Below, one piece after another: positions 1-8,083 of a stretch of DNA of 64,000 nucleotides (position 1 is its first letter; every line of letters begins with the position of its first letter). The notes beneath the pieces were generated by a model. The model was given only the letters and a program-made list of their open reading frames with translations, had not been told where the DNA came from and did not search any database. Position numbers and translations under genes: made by a program. The DNA comes from Salinispora mooreana (GTDB taxonomy: Bacteria > Actinomycetota > Actinomycetes > Mycobacteriales > Micromonosporaceae): NCBI RefSeq assembly GCF_000379065.1, contig NZ_KB900614.1, positions 3,498,892-3,562,891 on the forward strand, given 5' to 3'.

Positions 1-1114
1 CGATGACCGGCGCGCCAACCGGATTGGTACCCAGGAAGACCAGCACCCACAGCGCCATGACCCGGCCTCGGAAGGCGGCGTCGGTGCCCAGTTGGATGCG
101 CTGGTTGCAGGCCTGGGCGAAGAAGACCGTGGAGAAGCCGGTCGGCAGGAGCAGCGCCACCACCAGCCAGTACGTGGGGGCGAGCCCGACCAGGGTGCCG
201 AAGGTGGCGCAAACGATGGCCGCGGAGAGCACCAGCCACACCGAGGGGCGGCTGCGGCGCCCGGTGCCGGCCAGGGCCCCGGCCAGGGCGCCCACCGCGA
301 GGGCGCTGCTGAACAGACCAAACGAGGCGGCTCCGGTTTCGAAGACGGTCTTGGCCAGCGCGGCGAGGGTGAGCTGGAAGTTGAACAGGGAGGTGGCGAT
401 GACCGAGATCAGGGCCATCGGCAGCAGCAGGTCCGGCCGACCCCAGACGTAGCGCAGTCCATCCACAACCCGGGCCGAGTCCCGCTCCTCGCGCGGCGGT
501 AGCGCCTCGCGGTGCAGTTCGGCCGGGCGAATCCGGATCACGTTCACCAGCGGCGCGATTGAACTGAGGGAGGTGGCCAGGAAGACCGGTCCCACGTCAA
601 CGATGGCGATGGCCAGGCCGGCGAGGGCGGGGCCGACGATTCGCGCCGAGTTGAAGGTAGCCGCGTTGAGCGAGAGGGCGTTCGGCAGCAGCGGGGTACC
701 GACCAGTTCGGAGACGAAGGCCTGCCGGACCGGGGTTTCCACCGCGTTGGCGACGCCGAGGAGGGCGGCGAAGGCGAAGACGTGCCAGAGCTGCACCCGG
801 CCGGTGATCACCAACAGGCTCATGGCCAGGGAGAGCACCGTCCAGAACAGGTTGGCGGCGAAGAGCAGAACGCGCTTGTCGTACCGGTCGGCGAGGCGAC
901 CAGAGATCAACGTGAGCAGCAGAACCGGCGCGAACTGGAGTGCGGTGACGATACCGAGCGCGGTGGCGGAGTTGTCGCTGAGCTCGAGGACGAGCCAGTC
1001 CTGGGCGATGAACATCATCCAGACGCCGATCAGTTTGATCAGCTGCCCGGAGGCGAATAGCCGGTAGTTGCGGACCTGTAGGGACTGGAACATCGTGCTC
1101 AGCTTCTTCTGCAC
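1..1114 (-). CDS. MFS transporter, C-terminus cut by window edge
   Basis: Reading the minus strand from GTG 1114 gives an uninterrupted frame to the window edge (about 371 residues) with the pattern of a major facilitator: alternating hydrophobic segments and the loop 2-3 signature GRLADRYDKR near residue 70. A GGAGG box lies ten bases before the GTG; an in-frame ATG seven codons later (1093) is the alternative start. It follows a MarR-type gene by 61 bp on the same strand, the usual arrangement for a regulated drug or metabolite efflux pump. Substrate unknown. The C-terminal helices are outside the window. Confidence 0.85.
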   Translation of the reverse strand, partial: MQKKLSTMFQSLQVRNYRLFASGQLIKLIGVWMMFIAQDWLVLELSDNSATALGIVTALQFAPVLLLTLISGRLADRYDKRVLLFAANLFWTVLSLAMSLLVITGRVQLWHVFAFAALLGVANAVETPVRQAFVSELVGTPLLPNALSLNAATFNSARIVGPALAGLAIAIVDVGPVFLATSLSSIAPLVNVIRIRPAELHREALPPREERDSARVVDGLRYVWGRPDLLLPMALISVIATSLFNFQLTLAALAKTVFETGAASFGLFSSALAVGALAGALAGTGRRSRPSVWLVLSAAIVCATFGTLVGLAPTYWLVVALLLPTGFSTVFFAQACNQRIQLGTDAAFRGRVMALWVLVFLGTNPVGAPVI

Positions 1115-1175
1115 TCTTGGTGCGCCTCCCTCGCGTACGCGTCGTCGCCGTGACGGCGCAGGCGAGGCGGGAGCC

Positions 1176-1610
1176 TCAGGTACGGGTGAGCTGTTGCAGG
1201 ATCTCTGCCGCCTGGCGCAGCGTCTCCCGCTCCTCCGCACTCAGTTCGGCCAGCCGATGGGCCAGCCACTGGTCCCGAACGCGCTCAAACTGGTCCAGCA
1301 CCGCTCCGCCCCCCTCCGTCGCCGCGAGGATCACCTGCCGTCCGTCGGTCGGATGGGGGGTTCGCTGCACGAGGCCGCGCTCCTCCAGTTTCGCGACGAT
1401 CTTGGTCATCGTCGGCGGCTGAACCCGTTCGACGTCGGCGAGTTCCCGGGGCGTCAGCGCGCCCGCCAGCCGAAGGCTGGTGAGCGCGGAGAGCTGGGTA
1501 ACCGTTAGGTCACCAACCGGTCTGGCCTGGCGGACCCGCCGGTTGAGTCGGGTAATCGCATCACGCAGCTGGACCGCCAACTGCACCGGTGGCACGCTCT
1601 TCGCCGTCAC
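1176..1610 (-). CDS. MarR-family transcriptional regulator
   Basis: A 144-residue protein with the winged-helix layout of MarR repressors: a helical N-terminal dimerisation part, a recognition region around residues 50-75 (PTMTKIVAKLEERGLV), a wing with the family signature (TDGRQVIL) and a C-terminal helix. MarR dimers usually bind palindromes in their own promoter and are released by small ligands. GTG start at 1610 with GGAG seven bases upstream. The next gene downstream on the same strand is the MFS transporter, which it probably controls. A palindrome and a TATAGT box lie directly upstream. Confidence 0.9.
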   Translation of the reverse strand: MTAKSVPPVQLAVQLRDAITRLNRRVRQARPVGDLTVTQLSALTSLRLAGALTPRELADVERVQPPTMTKIVAKLEERGLVQRTPHPTDGRQVILAATEGGGAVLDQFERVRDQWLAHRLAELSAEERETLRQAAEILQQLTRT

Positions 1611-1624
1611 CCGTCTGCTCCGTC

Positions 1625-1658
1625 ACTATAGTTAGCCTAACTAATAAGCCTGGCTAAC
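1625..1658 (-). promoter_or_regulatory. Probable MarR operator and promoter
   Basis: GTTAGCCTAAC (1631-1641) is a palindrome with five-base arms about a single central base, and a second GGCTAAC half-site at 1652-1658 mirrors its left part. On the minus strand the sequence TATAGT (1630-1625) directly abuts the palindrome and looks like a -10 box for the MarR-MFS operon, so bound repressor would cover the promoter. Site and role are inferred from position and symmetry. Confidence 0.6.
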
Positions 1659-1701
1659 GACATGCGATATGACCAGGCTCACGCGGAGTACGCCCTACGC
1701 G

Positions 1702-1738
1702 GGACGCAGGGCCGGTCCGCTACCCCGGCCCTGCGTCC
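1702..1738 (-). terminator. Hairpin terminator after the purine permease
   Basis: Perfect 14-bp arms (1702-1715 and 1725-1738) around a nine-base loop lie four bases beyond the permease stop codon. There is no U-tract, as is common for high-GC actinobacterial terminators. Confidence 0.75.
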
Positions 1739-1741
1739 GCG

Positions 1742-3214
1742 TCACAGCAGTACGGACTCGATCGGCCCGCGCAGGAAGTACAACACGAAGAGCGCCGCCA
1801 CGCCGTACAGCAATGGATGGACCTCCCGCGCCTTCCCCCGAGCGAGCTTCATCAACACGTACACGATCAGGCCAGCACCGATGCCATTGGAGATCGAATA
1901 CGTGAAAGGCATCAGCACGATCGTGAGGAACGCCGGGATCGCGATCTCGAAGTCGGTCCAGTCGATGGTCCGCACCGCGGTCATCATCAGGAACCCGACC
2001 ACCACGAGCGCCGTCGACGCGGCTTCGAAGGGCACGACCAACACCAGCGGCGCGAGGAACATCGCCAGCAGGAAGAGCACCCCGGTGACCAGGTTGGCCA
2101 CGCCCGTCCGGGCACCCTCCGCGACACCGGCCGCACTCTCGATGTACGACGTGTTACTGGACACGCTCGCGGCGCCACCACCGGCCGCGGCGATCGAGTC
2201 GACCAGCAGGATCTCCTTCGCCCGGGGCGGGGTGCCCTGCTCGTCGAGCATCCCACCCTCCTGGCCGACCGCGACCATCGTGCCCATCGTGTCGAAGAAG
2301 TCGGTGATGAGCAGCGTGAAGATGAACATCAACACGACCAGCCAGCCGGCCCGACTCCACGAATCGAGCACGTTGAACCGGCCGAGCAGCGACAGATCCG
2401 GCACATCCAGGATCCGGCTCGGCAACTCGGGCACGTTCAGCGACCAGCCCTTGGGGTTCGACACCCCGTTGACGACGGACGGGCCGATGTTGCCCAGTGC
2501 CTCGATGACGAGCGCCAGCCCGGTCGAGGCGAGGATGCCGATCAGGATCGCGCCCTTGACCCGGCGTACCACCAGCACCAGAGTCAACAGCAGACCCACC
2601 ACGAAGACCAGCATCGGCCAGCTGACCAGCTTGCCGCCGATGCCCAGGCCGACTGGGACGGTGGTGTTCGCCGCGTCCGGTAGCCGCCGGACGAAACCCG
2701 CGTCAACCAGCCCGATGATGGTCAGGAACAGACCGATGCCGACCCCGATCGCCGCCTTCATCTGGGTGGGAACCGAGCGGAACACCGCGGTGCGCAGTCC
2801 GGTCAAGACCAGCACCGCGATGATCACACCTTCGATCACCACCAGACCCATCGCGTCCGCCCAGGTCATCTCCGGGGCGATCTCGTATGCGACCAGCGCG
2901 TTTACGCCGAGACCAGCGGCGAGCGCCAGCGGGAACCGGCCCACCACGCCCATCAGGATCGTCGCCAGGCCGGCGATCAACGCGGTCGCCGCGGCGAGCG
3001 CCGGGATCGGCAGCCGTTCCCCGGAACCGTCAACGGCGGAGCCGAGAATCAGCGGGTTGAGTACCACGATGTAGGCCATGGTGAAGAAGGTCGCCAACCC
3101 ACCGCGCACCTCCCGGCCCAACGTCGAACCGCGGGCGGATATCTCGAAGTAGCGGTCGAAACCGTTCCGCGGCGTCGCGGGCGGCGTGGCGTCGTCGGGC
3201 GGGGCTACTGCCAT
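1742..3214 (-). CDS. NCS2-family purine permease (AzgA/PbuG type)
   Basis: A 490-residue polytopic membrane protein of the guanine/hypoxanthine branch of nucleobase-cation symporter 2. The N-terminal signature is visible (REVRGGLATFFTMAYIVVLN), followed by GLGVNALVAYE and a C-terminal half with the DFFDTMGT motif typical of AzgA-like permeases. Family members import guanine, hypoxanthine or adenine with protons. I chose ATG 3214, which has GAGGA just upstream; an in-frame ATG at 3253 would add 13 residues with no hydrophobic character. It is divergent from the DUF2530 gene and is followed by a strong hairpin. Confidence 0.88.
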   Translation of the reverse strand: MAVAPPDDATPPATPRNGFDRYFEISARGSTLGREVRGGLATFFTMAYIVVLNPLILGSAVDGSGERLPIPALAAATALIAGLATILMGVVGRFPLALAAGLGVNALVAYEIAPEMTWADAMGLVVIEGVIIAVLVLTGLRTAVFRSVPTQMKAAIGVGIGLFLTIIGLVDAGFVRRLPDAANTTVPVGLGIGGKLVSWPMLVFVVGLLLTLVLVVRRVKGAILIGILASTGLALVIEALGNIGPSVVNGVSNPKGWSLNVPELPSRILDVPDLSLLGRFNVLDSWSRAGWLVVLMFIFTLLITDFFDTMGTMVAVGQEGGMLDEQGTPPRAKEILLVDSIAAAGGGAASVSSNTSYIESAAGVAEGARTGVANLVTGVLFLLAMFLAPLVLVVPFEAASTALVVVGFLMMTAVRTIDWTDFEIAIPAFLTIVLMPFTYSISNGIGAGLIVYVLMKLARGKAREVHPLLYGVAALFVLYFLRGPIESVLL

Positions 3215-3303
3215 CGGGTCCTCGCAGGTGCTCTCTTGTTTCGTCGGCCGCATCGTCGCAGATCGTCAGCCCGCCAGGGAAACTGATCCCGTACGCTTGC
3301 CCC

Positions 3304-3549
3304 GTGCTGAAGCAGCCGCAACCGCGCCCCGAACCGCTTGACCCGCCGATGGCACCGTTCGCCCTCGCCGGGATAGCCGGCTGGGCGATCGCCGGAGTCG
3401 TGCTGCTGTTCTTCCGCGACCAGCTGGTGGACACCGGCCGCGAGGGTTGGCTCTGGACCTGCCTGGCTGGGGTCCTGTGGGGTCTGCCCGGTCTCGCCGT
3501 AATGATGCGGCACGACTCGCACCGACGTCGCCGCCGCGCCGGTCACTGA
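3304..3549 (+). CDS. Small DUF2530-type membrane protein
   Basis: An 81-residue protein starting at GTG 3304, with two predicted membrane segments (about residues 17-36 and 46-66), a short loop containing DTGREGW, and a very basic tail (HRRRRR). This matches the size and layout of DUF2530 proteins, known only from actinobacteria and of unknown function. It lies back-to-back with the NCS2 permease across 89 bp and converges on the DUF3027 gene 18 bp away. Confidence 0.75.
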   Translation: MLKQPQPRPEPLDPPMAPFALAGIAGWAIAGVVLLFFRDQLVDTGREGWLWTCLAGVLWGLPGLAVMMRHDSHRRRRRAGH

Positions 3550-3567
3550 CCCACGCCGACGATCACC

Positions 3568-4398
3568 TCACGGTTGGCCATTCGACTCGGCAACCTCGGC
3601 CGACCCCTCGACCTCGCGCACCGAGACGGCCTCCACCGCACTGTCGTCATAGACGGTCGGTAGCTCCTCGACCGGGGTCTCGGGGGCCTCGACCAGAATC
3701 TCCGAGTGCGCACCGCAGCCGTGGTCGGCACTGACCACGCGGCCGTCATCCGGGGCGAAGAGGTTGCCACAGGCACCGAAGGACTGGCACAGCGCGCCAG
3801 CGAGCGGCAGATAGAAGCCGCAGGTCCCGCAGCGGGCAGTCACCGGAGCGGCGGTGGCGATCGGTGCGGTTGGCCCGTGGTCGCCGTCGTACCACCGCTG
3901 AGCGGCTTCGCCGCGCCCCTCCCGGGACATCACCCGCGCCCGGCCGAGGCCCAACTCCCAGGCGGTCTCCTCGACCGCCGGGTCGTCGGAGAGCAGGTAA
4001 CCGGGCTGGAGCCGGTCGTCGTCGGGCGGGCTGGGCAGCAGGTCACCCGGGCCGAGGTCACCGGGCTGCAGCCGCTCCTGCCAGGGCAGCCAGCCCGGGG
4101 CGAGTAACGCATCCGGGCCGGGCAGCAGCACGGTCTCGCACACGGTGACCGTACGACTACGGGGCACCCGGGTGACGGTGACCGCCCAGCGCCAGCCGCG
4201 ATAGCCCGCGAGCCGACACTCGAAGTAATGCGTGACGAGACGGTCACCTTCGGCAAGGGTCTGGAGATGATCGCCGACATCCGCCGGGTCAACCTCGGTG
4301 ATGGCGTCGCGAGCCACCTCGACGGCGGCGGCACAGACCTGGTCGAGACGGGGGGCACGAGCGGAGGCGGACCTGGTCACCTGACCATTGTTCCCCAT
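3568..4398 (-). CDS. DUF3027 family protein
   Basis: A 276-residue protein assigned to DUF3027, an actinobacterial family without known function. The body contains LVTHYFECRLAGYRGWRWAV near residue 55 and, towards the C-terminus, a cysteine-rich stretch (CGTCGFYLPL, then CQSFGACGN and HGCGAHSE) that looks like a metal-binding ribbon. The acidic tail appears disordered. ATG 4398 is preferred because AGGTGG sits eight bases upstream; GTG 4380 is a possible internal start. It is divergent from the MFS gene at 4484. Confidence 0.8.
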   Translation of the reverse strand: MGNNGQVTRSASARAPRLDQVCAAAVEVARDAITEVDPADVGDHLQTLAEGDRLVTHYFECRLAGYRGWRWAVTVTRVPRSRTVTVCETVLLPGPDALLAPGWLPWQERLQPGDLGPGDLLPSPPDDDRLQPGYLLSDDPAVEETAWELGLGRARVMSREGRGEAAQRWYDGDHGPTAPIATAAPVTARCGTCGFYLPLAGALCQSFGACGNLFAPDDGRVVSADHGCGAHSEILVEAPETPVEELPTVYDDSAVEAVSVREVEGSAEVAESNGQP

Positions 4399-4483
4399 AC
4401 GTGGGACCACCTGACAGGGACTCCCCGAACCAAAGGTGGCAGTGGTGGCGCGCACGTCGAGCCGATGGGTGAGACTGGTGCAC

Positions 4484-6073
4484 ATGCCATCCTCCGTCCG
4501 CTCCGAGCGCTCCTTCCTCGGGTGGACTGTCGGCACCGGCGTCAAGGCCGTCCGCCTGCTGTTGCGCGGTTCGGTCAGCGGCGGTCGCTGGATGACGCAG
4601 TCAGTAGGGCGGGCCCGGGCCCGGGGAGCCGGCGGGGAGACCGGCATGGTCCGCCTCTTCGACCTGCACGCGCTCTCCTGCGCCGGCGACACCCTGATCG
4701 CGATCGGCCTGGCCGGGACGATCTTCTTCAACGTGCCGCTCGGAGAGGCGCGCAGCAAGGTCGCGCTCTACCTGCTGGTGACCATGATCCCGTTCGCCCT
4801 CCTCGCCCCGGTGGTCGGCCCCCTGCTTGATCACTTCCGGCACGGCCGGCGGTACGCACTGGCCGCCAGCATGCTCGGACGGGCGTTCCTGGCGTGGCTG
4901 ATCTCTGACTACATCCACGGCTTCGGCTTGTACCCGGCGGCCTTCGGAGTGCTGGCGCTCTCCCGCGCGTACGGGGTGGCCCGGTCGGCCGCCGTACCCC
5001 GGCTCCTCCCGGAAGGGCTCGGGCTCTCCCAGGTCGGGGCCAGAGCCAGCGTCTACGGCACGATAGCCGGCGCCCTACTCGCGCCGATCGGTCTGGCCGC
5101 CTTCTGGTTCGGTCCGCAGTGGCCGCTGCGGGTCGCCTCAGTGATCTTCCTGGTCGGCATGGTCATCGCCCTGCGACTGCCACCGAAGGCGGACTCGGAG
5201 CCGCCCGAGCGGGTACCGCGACCGCTGCGGGCGCTCCGGCGAAGCTCCGGCGACCGCCCCCTCGGCCGGGGACGCCCACATGGCCGGCTGGTGATCGCCA
5301 CTCTGATCGGCGCCGCCACACTGCGCGCGGTCTACGGTTTCCTGCTGCTCTTCCTGGCCTTCGCGATCAAGGCCGGCGACCTGACCACCGTCGTCTTCGG
5401 CCGGGACCTGGGCGACGAGGCCGCCCTCGGGCTGGTCGGCGGGGCGCTGGCGATCGGCAGCTTCCTGGCCACCGCGATCGGCACCCGGCTCCGGATCCAC
5501 CGCCCGGCGGCGCTCCAGTCCAGCGGCATGGTAATCATTGCTGGGGTCGCCGTCCTCGCCACGCTCAAGTTCTCGCTGCTGATGGTCGCCCTGCTCTGCC
5601 TGGTCACCGCATTGACGAGCGGCATCGCCAAACTGGCGGTGGACGCCTCGATCCAGGAACGTCTCCCCGAACGGCTGCGTGCCAGCTCGTTCGCCCACTC
5701 GGAGACAGCGCTCATGCTCGCCTTCGTCGCCGGCGGGGGGCTGGGCCTCGTCCCCTTCGACGGCCGGCTCGGCATCGCCGTCTCCGCCGGGGTCGCGACG
5801 CTCGCCACGGCCCGCGGCATCCTGGTCGCGGGCCGGCTACGGGCGGAGCGGCTGGCGGGCCGGCCGTTGGCGGATGACGAACTCGCCGAGGACGGGTCGG
5901 CCCTGGTCGAGCCCGCCTCCGGCGACCCGACCCCCACCTCGCCCGCCCCGAGACCGGGCACCGGGGGCGACGTTGACCCGGCACCACCGGGTTTCCACCT
6001 CTACCGCCCGTCGTCGGCGGTCGGCGGGCCGGGCAGCAGCGATGACGAGACCCGCCCGGGGCCGATCCCGTGA
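4484..6073 (+). CDS. MFS-type transporter with charged N- and C-terminal extensions
   Basis: A 529-residue membrane protein. After a basic, glycine-rich N-terminal stretch the conserved core begins at GMVRLFDLHALSCAGDTLIA and shows roughly ten to twelve hydrophobic segments in two halves joined by a basic central loop. The last 80 residues are acidic and proline-rich and probably cytoplasmic. The substrate cannot be inferred. ATG 4484 is chosen because the upstream frame has no convincing ribosome site. Its stop overlaps the GTG of the mqnB gene by four bases, so the two are probably translated together. Confidence 0.8.
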   Translation: MPSSVRSERSFLGWTVGTGVKAVRLLLRGSVSGGRWMTQSVGRARARGAGGETGMVRLFDLHALSCAGDTLIAIGLAGTIFFNVPLGEARSKVALYLLVTMIPFALLAPVVGPLLDHFRHGRRYALAASMLGRAFLAWLISDYIHGFGLYPAAFGVLALSRAYGVARSAAVPRLLPEGLGLSQVGARASVYGTIAGALLAPIGLAAFWFGPQWPLRVASVIFLVGMVIALRLPPKADSEPPERVPRPLRALRRSSGDRPLGRGRPHGRLVIATLIGAATLRAVYGFLLLFLAFAIKAGDLTTVVFGRDLGDEAALGLVGGALAIGSFLATAIGTRLRIHRPAALQSSGMVIIAGVAVLATLKFSLLMVALLCLVTALTSGIAKLAVDASIQERLPERLRASSFAHSETALMLAFVAGGGLGLVPFDGRLGIAVSAGVATLATARGILVAGRLRAERLAGRPLADDELAEDGSALVEPASGDPTPTSPAPRPGTGGDVDPAPPGFHLYRPSSAVGGPGSSDDETRPGPIP

Positions 6074-6720
6074 CCGGCGTCTTGGTCGTCACCGCGGTTC
6101 CCGCCGAGGCCGAGGCGGTCCATGCGGGGCGGGGACCGACGGTCACGGTAGCGCCGGTCGGGGTCGGTTCGGCGGTGGCTGGGGCCGGCACCGCCCGGCT
6201 GTTGGCCCTGGCGGAGGCCGCCGGCCGCCCGTACCGCCTGGTCGTCAGCGCGGGCGTGGCGGGCGGCTTCCCGGATCGGGTGGAGGTCGGCGGAACGGTC
6301 GTCGGTACCAGTGCGATCGCGGCCGACCTGGGTGCTGACTCCCCGACGGGCTTCATCCCCGTGGACCAGCTCGGGATGCCGGCCGAGTTGCTCGGCGCCG
6401 GCCCCACCATCACCGCGGACCCGAACCTGGTGGCCACACTCCGGGCCGCGCTACCGGCCGCCGCGGTGGGTCCGGTGCTGACCGTCAGCACGGTCACCGG
6501 AACGGTCGCCGGAACCGACTCGCTCCTCCGCCGGCACCCCGACGCGGTGGCCGAGGCCATGGAGGGCTACGGGGTGGCCGTCGCCGCCGCGCACGCCGGC
6601 CTACCCTTCGTCGAGTTACGCACCATCTCCAATCCGGTCGGGCCGCGCGACCGCAACGCCTGGCGCCTCCGCGAGGCTCTCGCCGCCCTCACCGAGGCCG
6701 CCGTGGCCCTGCCCTGCTGA
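6070..6720 (+). CDS. mqnB: Futalosine hydrolase
   Basis: A 216-residue protein of the nucleoside phosphorylase-like fold matching MqnB, which removes hypoxanthine from futalosine to give dehypoxanthinylfutalosine in the alternative menaquinone pathway. Visible family landmarks are the N-terminal LVVTAVPAEAEAV, the glycine-rich VSAGVAGGFPDR, and the purine-site segment VAEAMEGYGVAVAAA. It starts at GTG 6070 in a four-base overlap with the transporter gene. In Streptomyces, mqnB is, from memory, next to mqnD; here no mqnD follows, and the downstream strip is decayed DNA up to tRNA-Tyr. Confidence 0.85.
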   Translation: MTGVLVVTAVPAEAEAVHAGRGPTVTVAPVGVGSAVAGAGTARLLALAEAAGRPYRLVVSAGVAGGFPDRVEVGGTVVGTSAIAADLGADSPTGFIPVDQLGMPAELLGAGPTITADPNLVATLRAALPAAAVGPVLTVSTVTGTVAGTDSLLRRHPDAVAEAMEGYGVAVAAAHAGLPFVELRTISNPVGPRDRNAWRLREALAALTEAAVALPC

Positions 6721-6773
6721 AGGCGCGGTGGAAGCTGGTCTAGCCAGCGGTTGCCGGTCGGGGTGGTCGAACC

Positions 6774-6995
6774 GCGCGCCACTGTGCTCTTTGGTACGCC
6801 TGAACGCTCCGCCAGCTCGCGTTGACTCAGATCGGCCCGATGGCGCAGGGCACGCAACGTGGCGCCAAGATCGAGCCGCGCCTCGGGGCGGAGGCCGGGG
6901 CACGCCTCGGGGCGGAGGCCGGGGCACGCCTCGGGGCGGAGGCCGGGGCACGCCTCGGGGCGGAGGCCGATCTGTGCTTGCGGATCGATGGGCAC
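6774..6995 (-). pseudogene. Truncated XRE-type helix-turn-helix gene with internal repeats
   Basis: On the minus strand from GTG 6995 the frame encodes about 14 residues, then nearly four copies of an eight-residue unit (GLRPEACP), then a clear XRE helix-turn-helix (LGATLRALRHRADLSQREL, then AERSGVPKSTVAR). Homology stops abruptly at STVAR (6774), where such domains normally continue through an I-E-S/R turn and a third helix. The open frame runs on through unrelated sequence towards mqnB. I read it as a remnant of a regulator or antitoxin-type gene. No ribosome site is evident. Confidence 0.6.
6879..6970. repeat. Tandem 24-bp repeat, about 3.8 copies
   Basis: Units at 6879-6902, 6903-6926 and 6927-6950 are identical, and 6951-6970 is a partial fourth. 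Each is a multiple of three, so copy changes keep both strands open; on the minus strand they lengthen the N-terminus of the XRE fragment by eight residues per copy. Confidence 0.95.
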
Positions 6996-7067
6996 GAAAC
7001 GATGCTCCCGGGCACAGGCGCGGGCTTCAACAGGGCCCGCGAACCTGTGGATAAAGCTGTGGACAAA

Positions 7068-7310
7068 TACCGTGACGTCCTGGCCTCCTGCTACCGCAGG
7101 AGTCCGCAGGTTGCTGACGAACTCGGCGCCCGGACAGTTGCCTTCCCGGCGATCGCGACGGGCGTGTACGGCTTCCCTCCCGAACAGGCCGCCCGAATCG
7201 CGGTAGCAACGATCAGATCCACGCCAACAGCCGTTCAACGGGTGCGACTCGTCGCGTTCGACGACGACACCCGGACGTACCTGCAGGCCGTGATGACAGC
7301 CACCAGGTGA
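7068..7310 (+). pseudogene. C-terminal fragment of a macro-domain protein
   Basis: About 80 residues match the last part of macro-domain (ADP-ribose-binding) proteins: LASCYRRSPQVADELGARTV, then the hallmark FPAIATGVYGFPPEQAA, and a final strand-helix ending at TAG-like tail positions before TGA. The N-terminal two thirds, including the catalytic Asn-Ala-Ala-Asn region, are missing. The frame stays open upstream through the 24-bp repeats to an ATG at 6822, but that part has no macro homology and is antisense to the XRE fragment. I treat it as a truncated remnant, though a short expressed product cannot be excluded. Confidence 0.7.
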
Positions 7311-7340
7311 CCATCCGCATCTAGCCGCAGTGCGGACGGC

Positions 7341-7748
7341 TTACGAGACCTCTTGGACGGGGGTCGGTCGCTGGTCATTGCGTCGCGTGGGATTGTCGAG
7401 GTAGGCCACGTCCGGCGAGTTCGACGCGATGTTGACGCGGTAGCCCCAACGTCGGAGGGCCTGGGCCATCTTCGCGGCTCCGGTTGGGTTGGCGGAATGA
7501 ATGTTGATGACGCCGACATCGAACGGTCGGCCGTCGAAGGCAGCGCGCTCCAGAACCTCGACGAACGGCCAGATCGTGTCACCCTCTCCAAGGTCATGAT
7601 CAAGCCATAACTCGTCCAGCCGTTGATCGCGGCAACGCTCGAGAAGTTCCGCTCCGGCTGTACTGGTGCGGACCACATCCGCACTGCGACCGTCAACGAA
7701 GGAACGCAGATCGTCAACAAGGACGATTCGGGATTCATACGATGGCAT
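7341..7748 (-). CDS. Small cREC-type (cyclic-phosphate processing receiver) protein
   Basis: A 135-residue protein with a receiver-like fold: an N-terminal strand followed by paired acidics (RIVLVDDLRSF), a second strand with acidics (LDELWLDHDLG) at the phosphoacceptor position, and INIHSANPTGA near residue 95. This resembles the cREC/cyclic-phosphate processing receiver families, which lack an attached output domain and are often found near nucleic-acid-related or conflict genes. Start ATG 7748 is preferred; ATG 7757 would add three residues. No clear ribosome site. It sits between the macro-domain fragment and tRNA-Tyr. Substrate and partner unknown. Confidence 0.6.
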   Translation of the reverse strand: MPSYESRIVLVDDLRSFVDGRSADVVRTSTAGAELLERCRDQRLDELWLDHDLGEGDTIWPFVEVLERAAFDGRPFDVGVINIHSANPTGAAKMAQALRRWGYRVNIASNSPDVAYLDNPTRRNDQRPTPVQEVS

Positions 7749-7945
7749 CCAGCACATTGTGACGGTGGGTCTGGGTTCCCTGCGGTGCGGGGCCGGGCCC
7801 TGGTACAGGACCCGGCTGCTCGACGCTGTCGACTCCGCCTGAAGAACTGACCACGCGGTCCCAGCTACGCAGGTCTCCGACACGCATGCGGCACAGCCAG
7901 CGAGATTGAGCGGGCAAGAGCGGGACTGAGTGAGACTCACGAAGA

Positions 7946-7985
7946 AGGCCCCTGACCGGCGTTTGCGCTGGTCAGGGGCCTCTTT
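7946..7985 (-). terminator. Hairpin terminator downstream of tRNA-Tyr
   Basis: Perfect 12-bp arms (7946-7957 and 7970-7981) with an inner GCG/CGC extension lie eight bases past the tRNA 3' end. T-rich flanks occur on both sides, so it could work in both directions. Confidence 0.8.
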
Positions 7986-7992
7986 CTGCACC

Positions 7993-8076
7993 TGGTGGCG
8001 GGTGAAGGATTCGAACCTTCGTAGCTTTCGCGACGGATTTACAGTCCGCTCCCATTGGCCGCTCGGGCAACCCGCC
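7993..8076 (-). tRNA. tRNA-Tyr (GTA anticodon)
   Basis: Minus-strand cloverleaf: acceptor GGCGGGT (8076-8070) pairs with ACCCGCC (8003-7997), the discriminator is A and CCA is encoded (7995-7993). The anticodon loop CTGTAAA carries GTA (8042-8040), and the T arm has the GGTTCGAATCC pattern. The long variable arm is as expected for bacterial tRNA-Tyr. A TATCCT box on the minus strand (8119-8114) is a plausible -10 promoter element. Confidence 0.95.
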
Positions 8077-8083
8077 AGGGCAC

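Noticed and set aside
1662..3074. Long plus-strand frame of 470 codons opposite the NCS2 permease
   Set aside because: Shadow of the permease: Thr/Ser/Arg-rich composition, no ribosome site, and the minus strand has a clear family match.
3215..3303. Possible purine riboswitch ahead of the NCS2 permease
   Set aside because: The divergent gap is only 89 bp and no conserved aptamer core was recognisable.
6879..6970. Possible CRISPR-like array
   Set aside because: The units are contiguous 24-bp tandem repeats without spacers and no cas genes are nearby.
7735..7887. Minus-strand 50-codon frame (MRVGDLRSWDRVV start) overlapping the cREC start
   Set aside because: No ribosome site and a Pro/Gly/Gln-rich body without a fold. 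The stop overlap with the cREC gene could be coupling but also chance, so it was not called as a gene.
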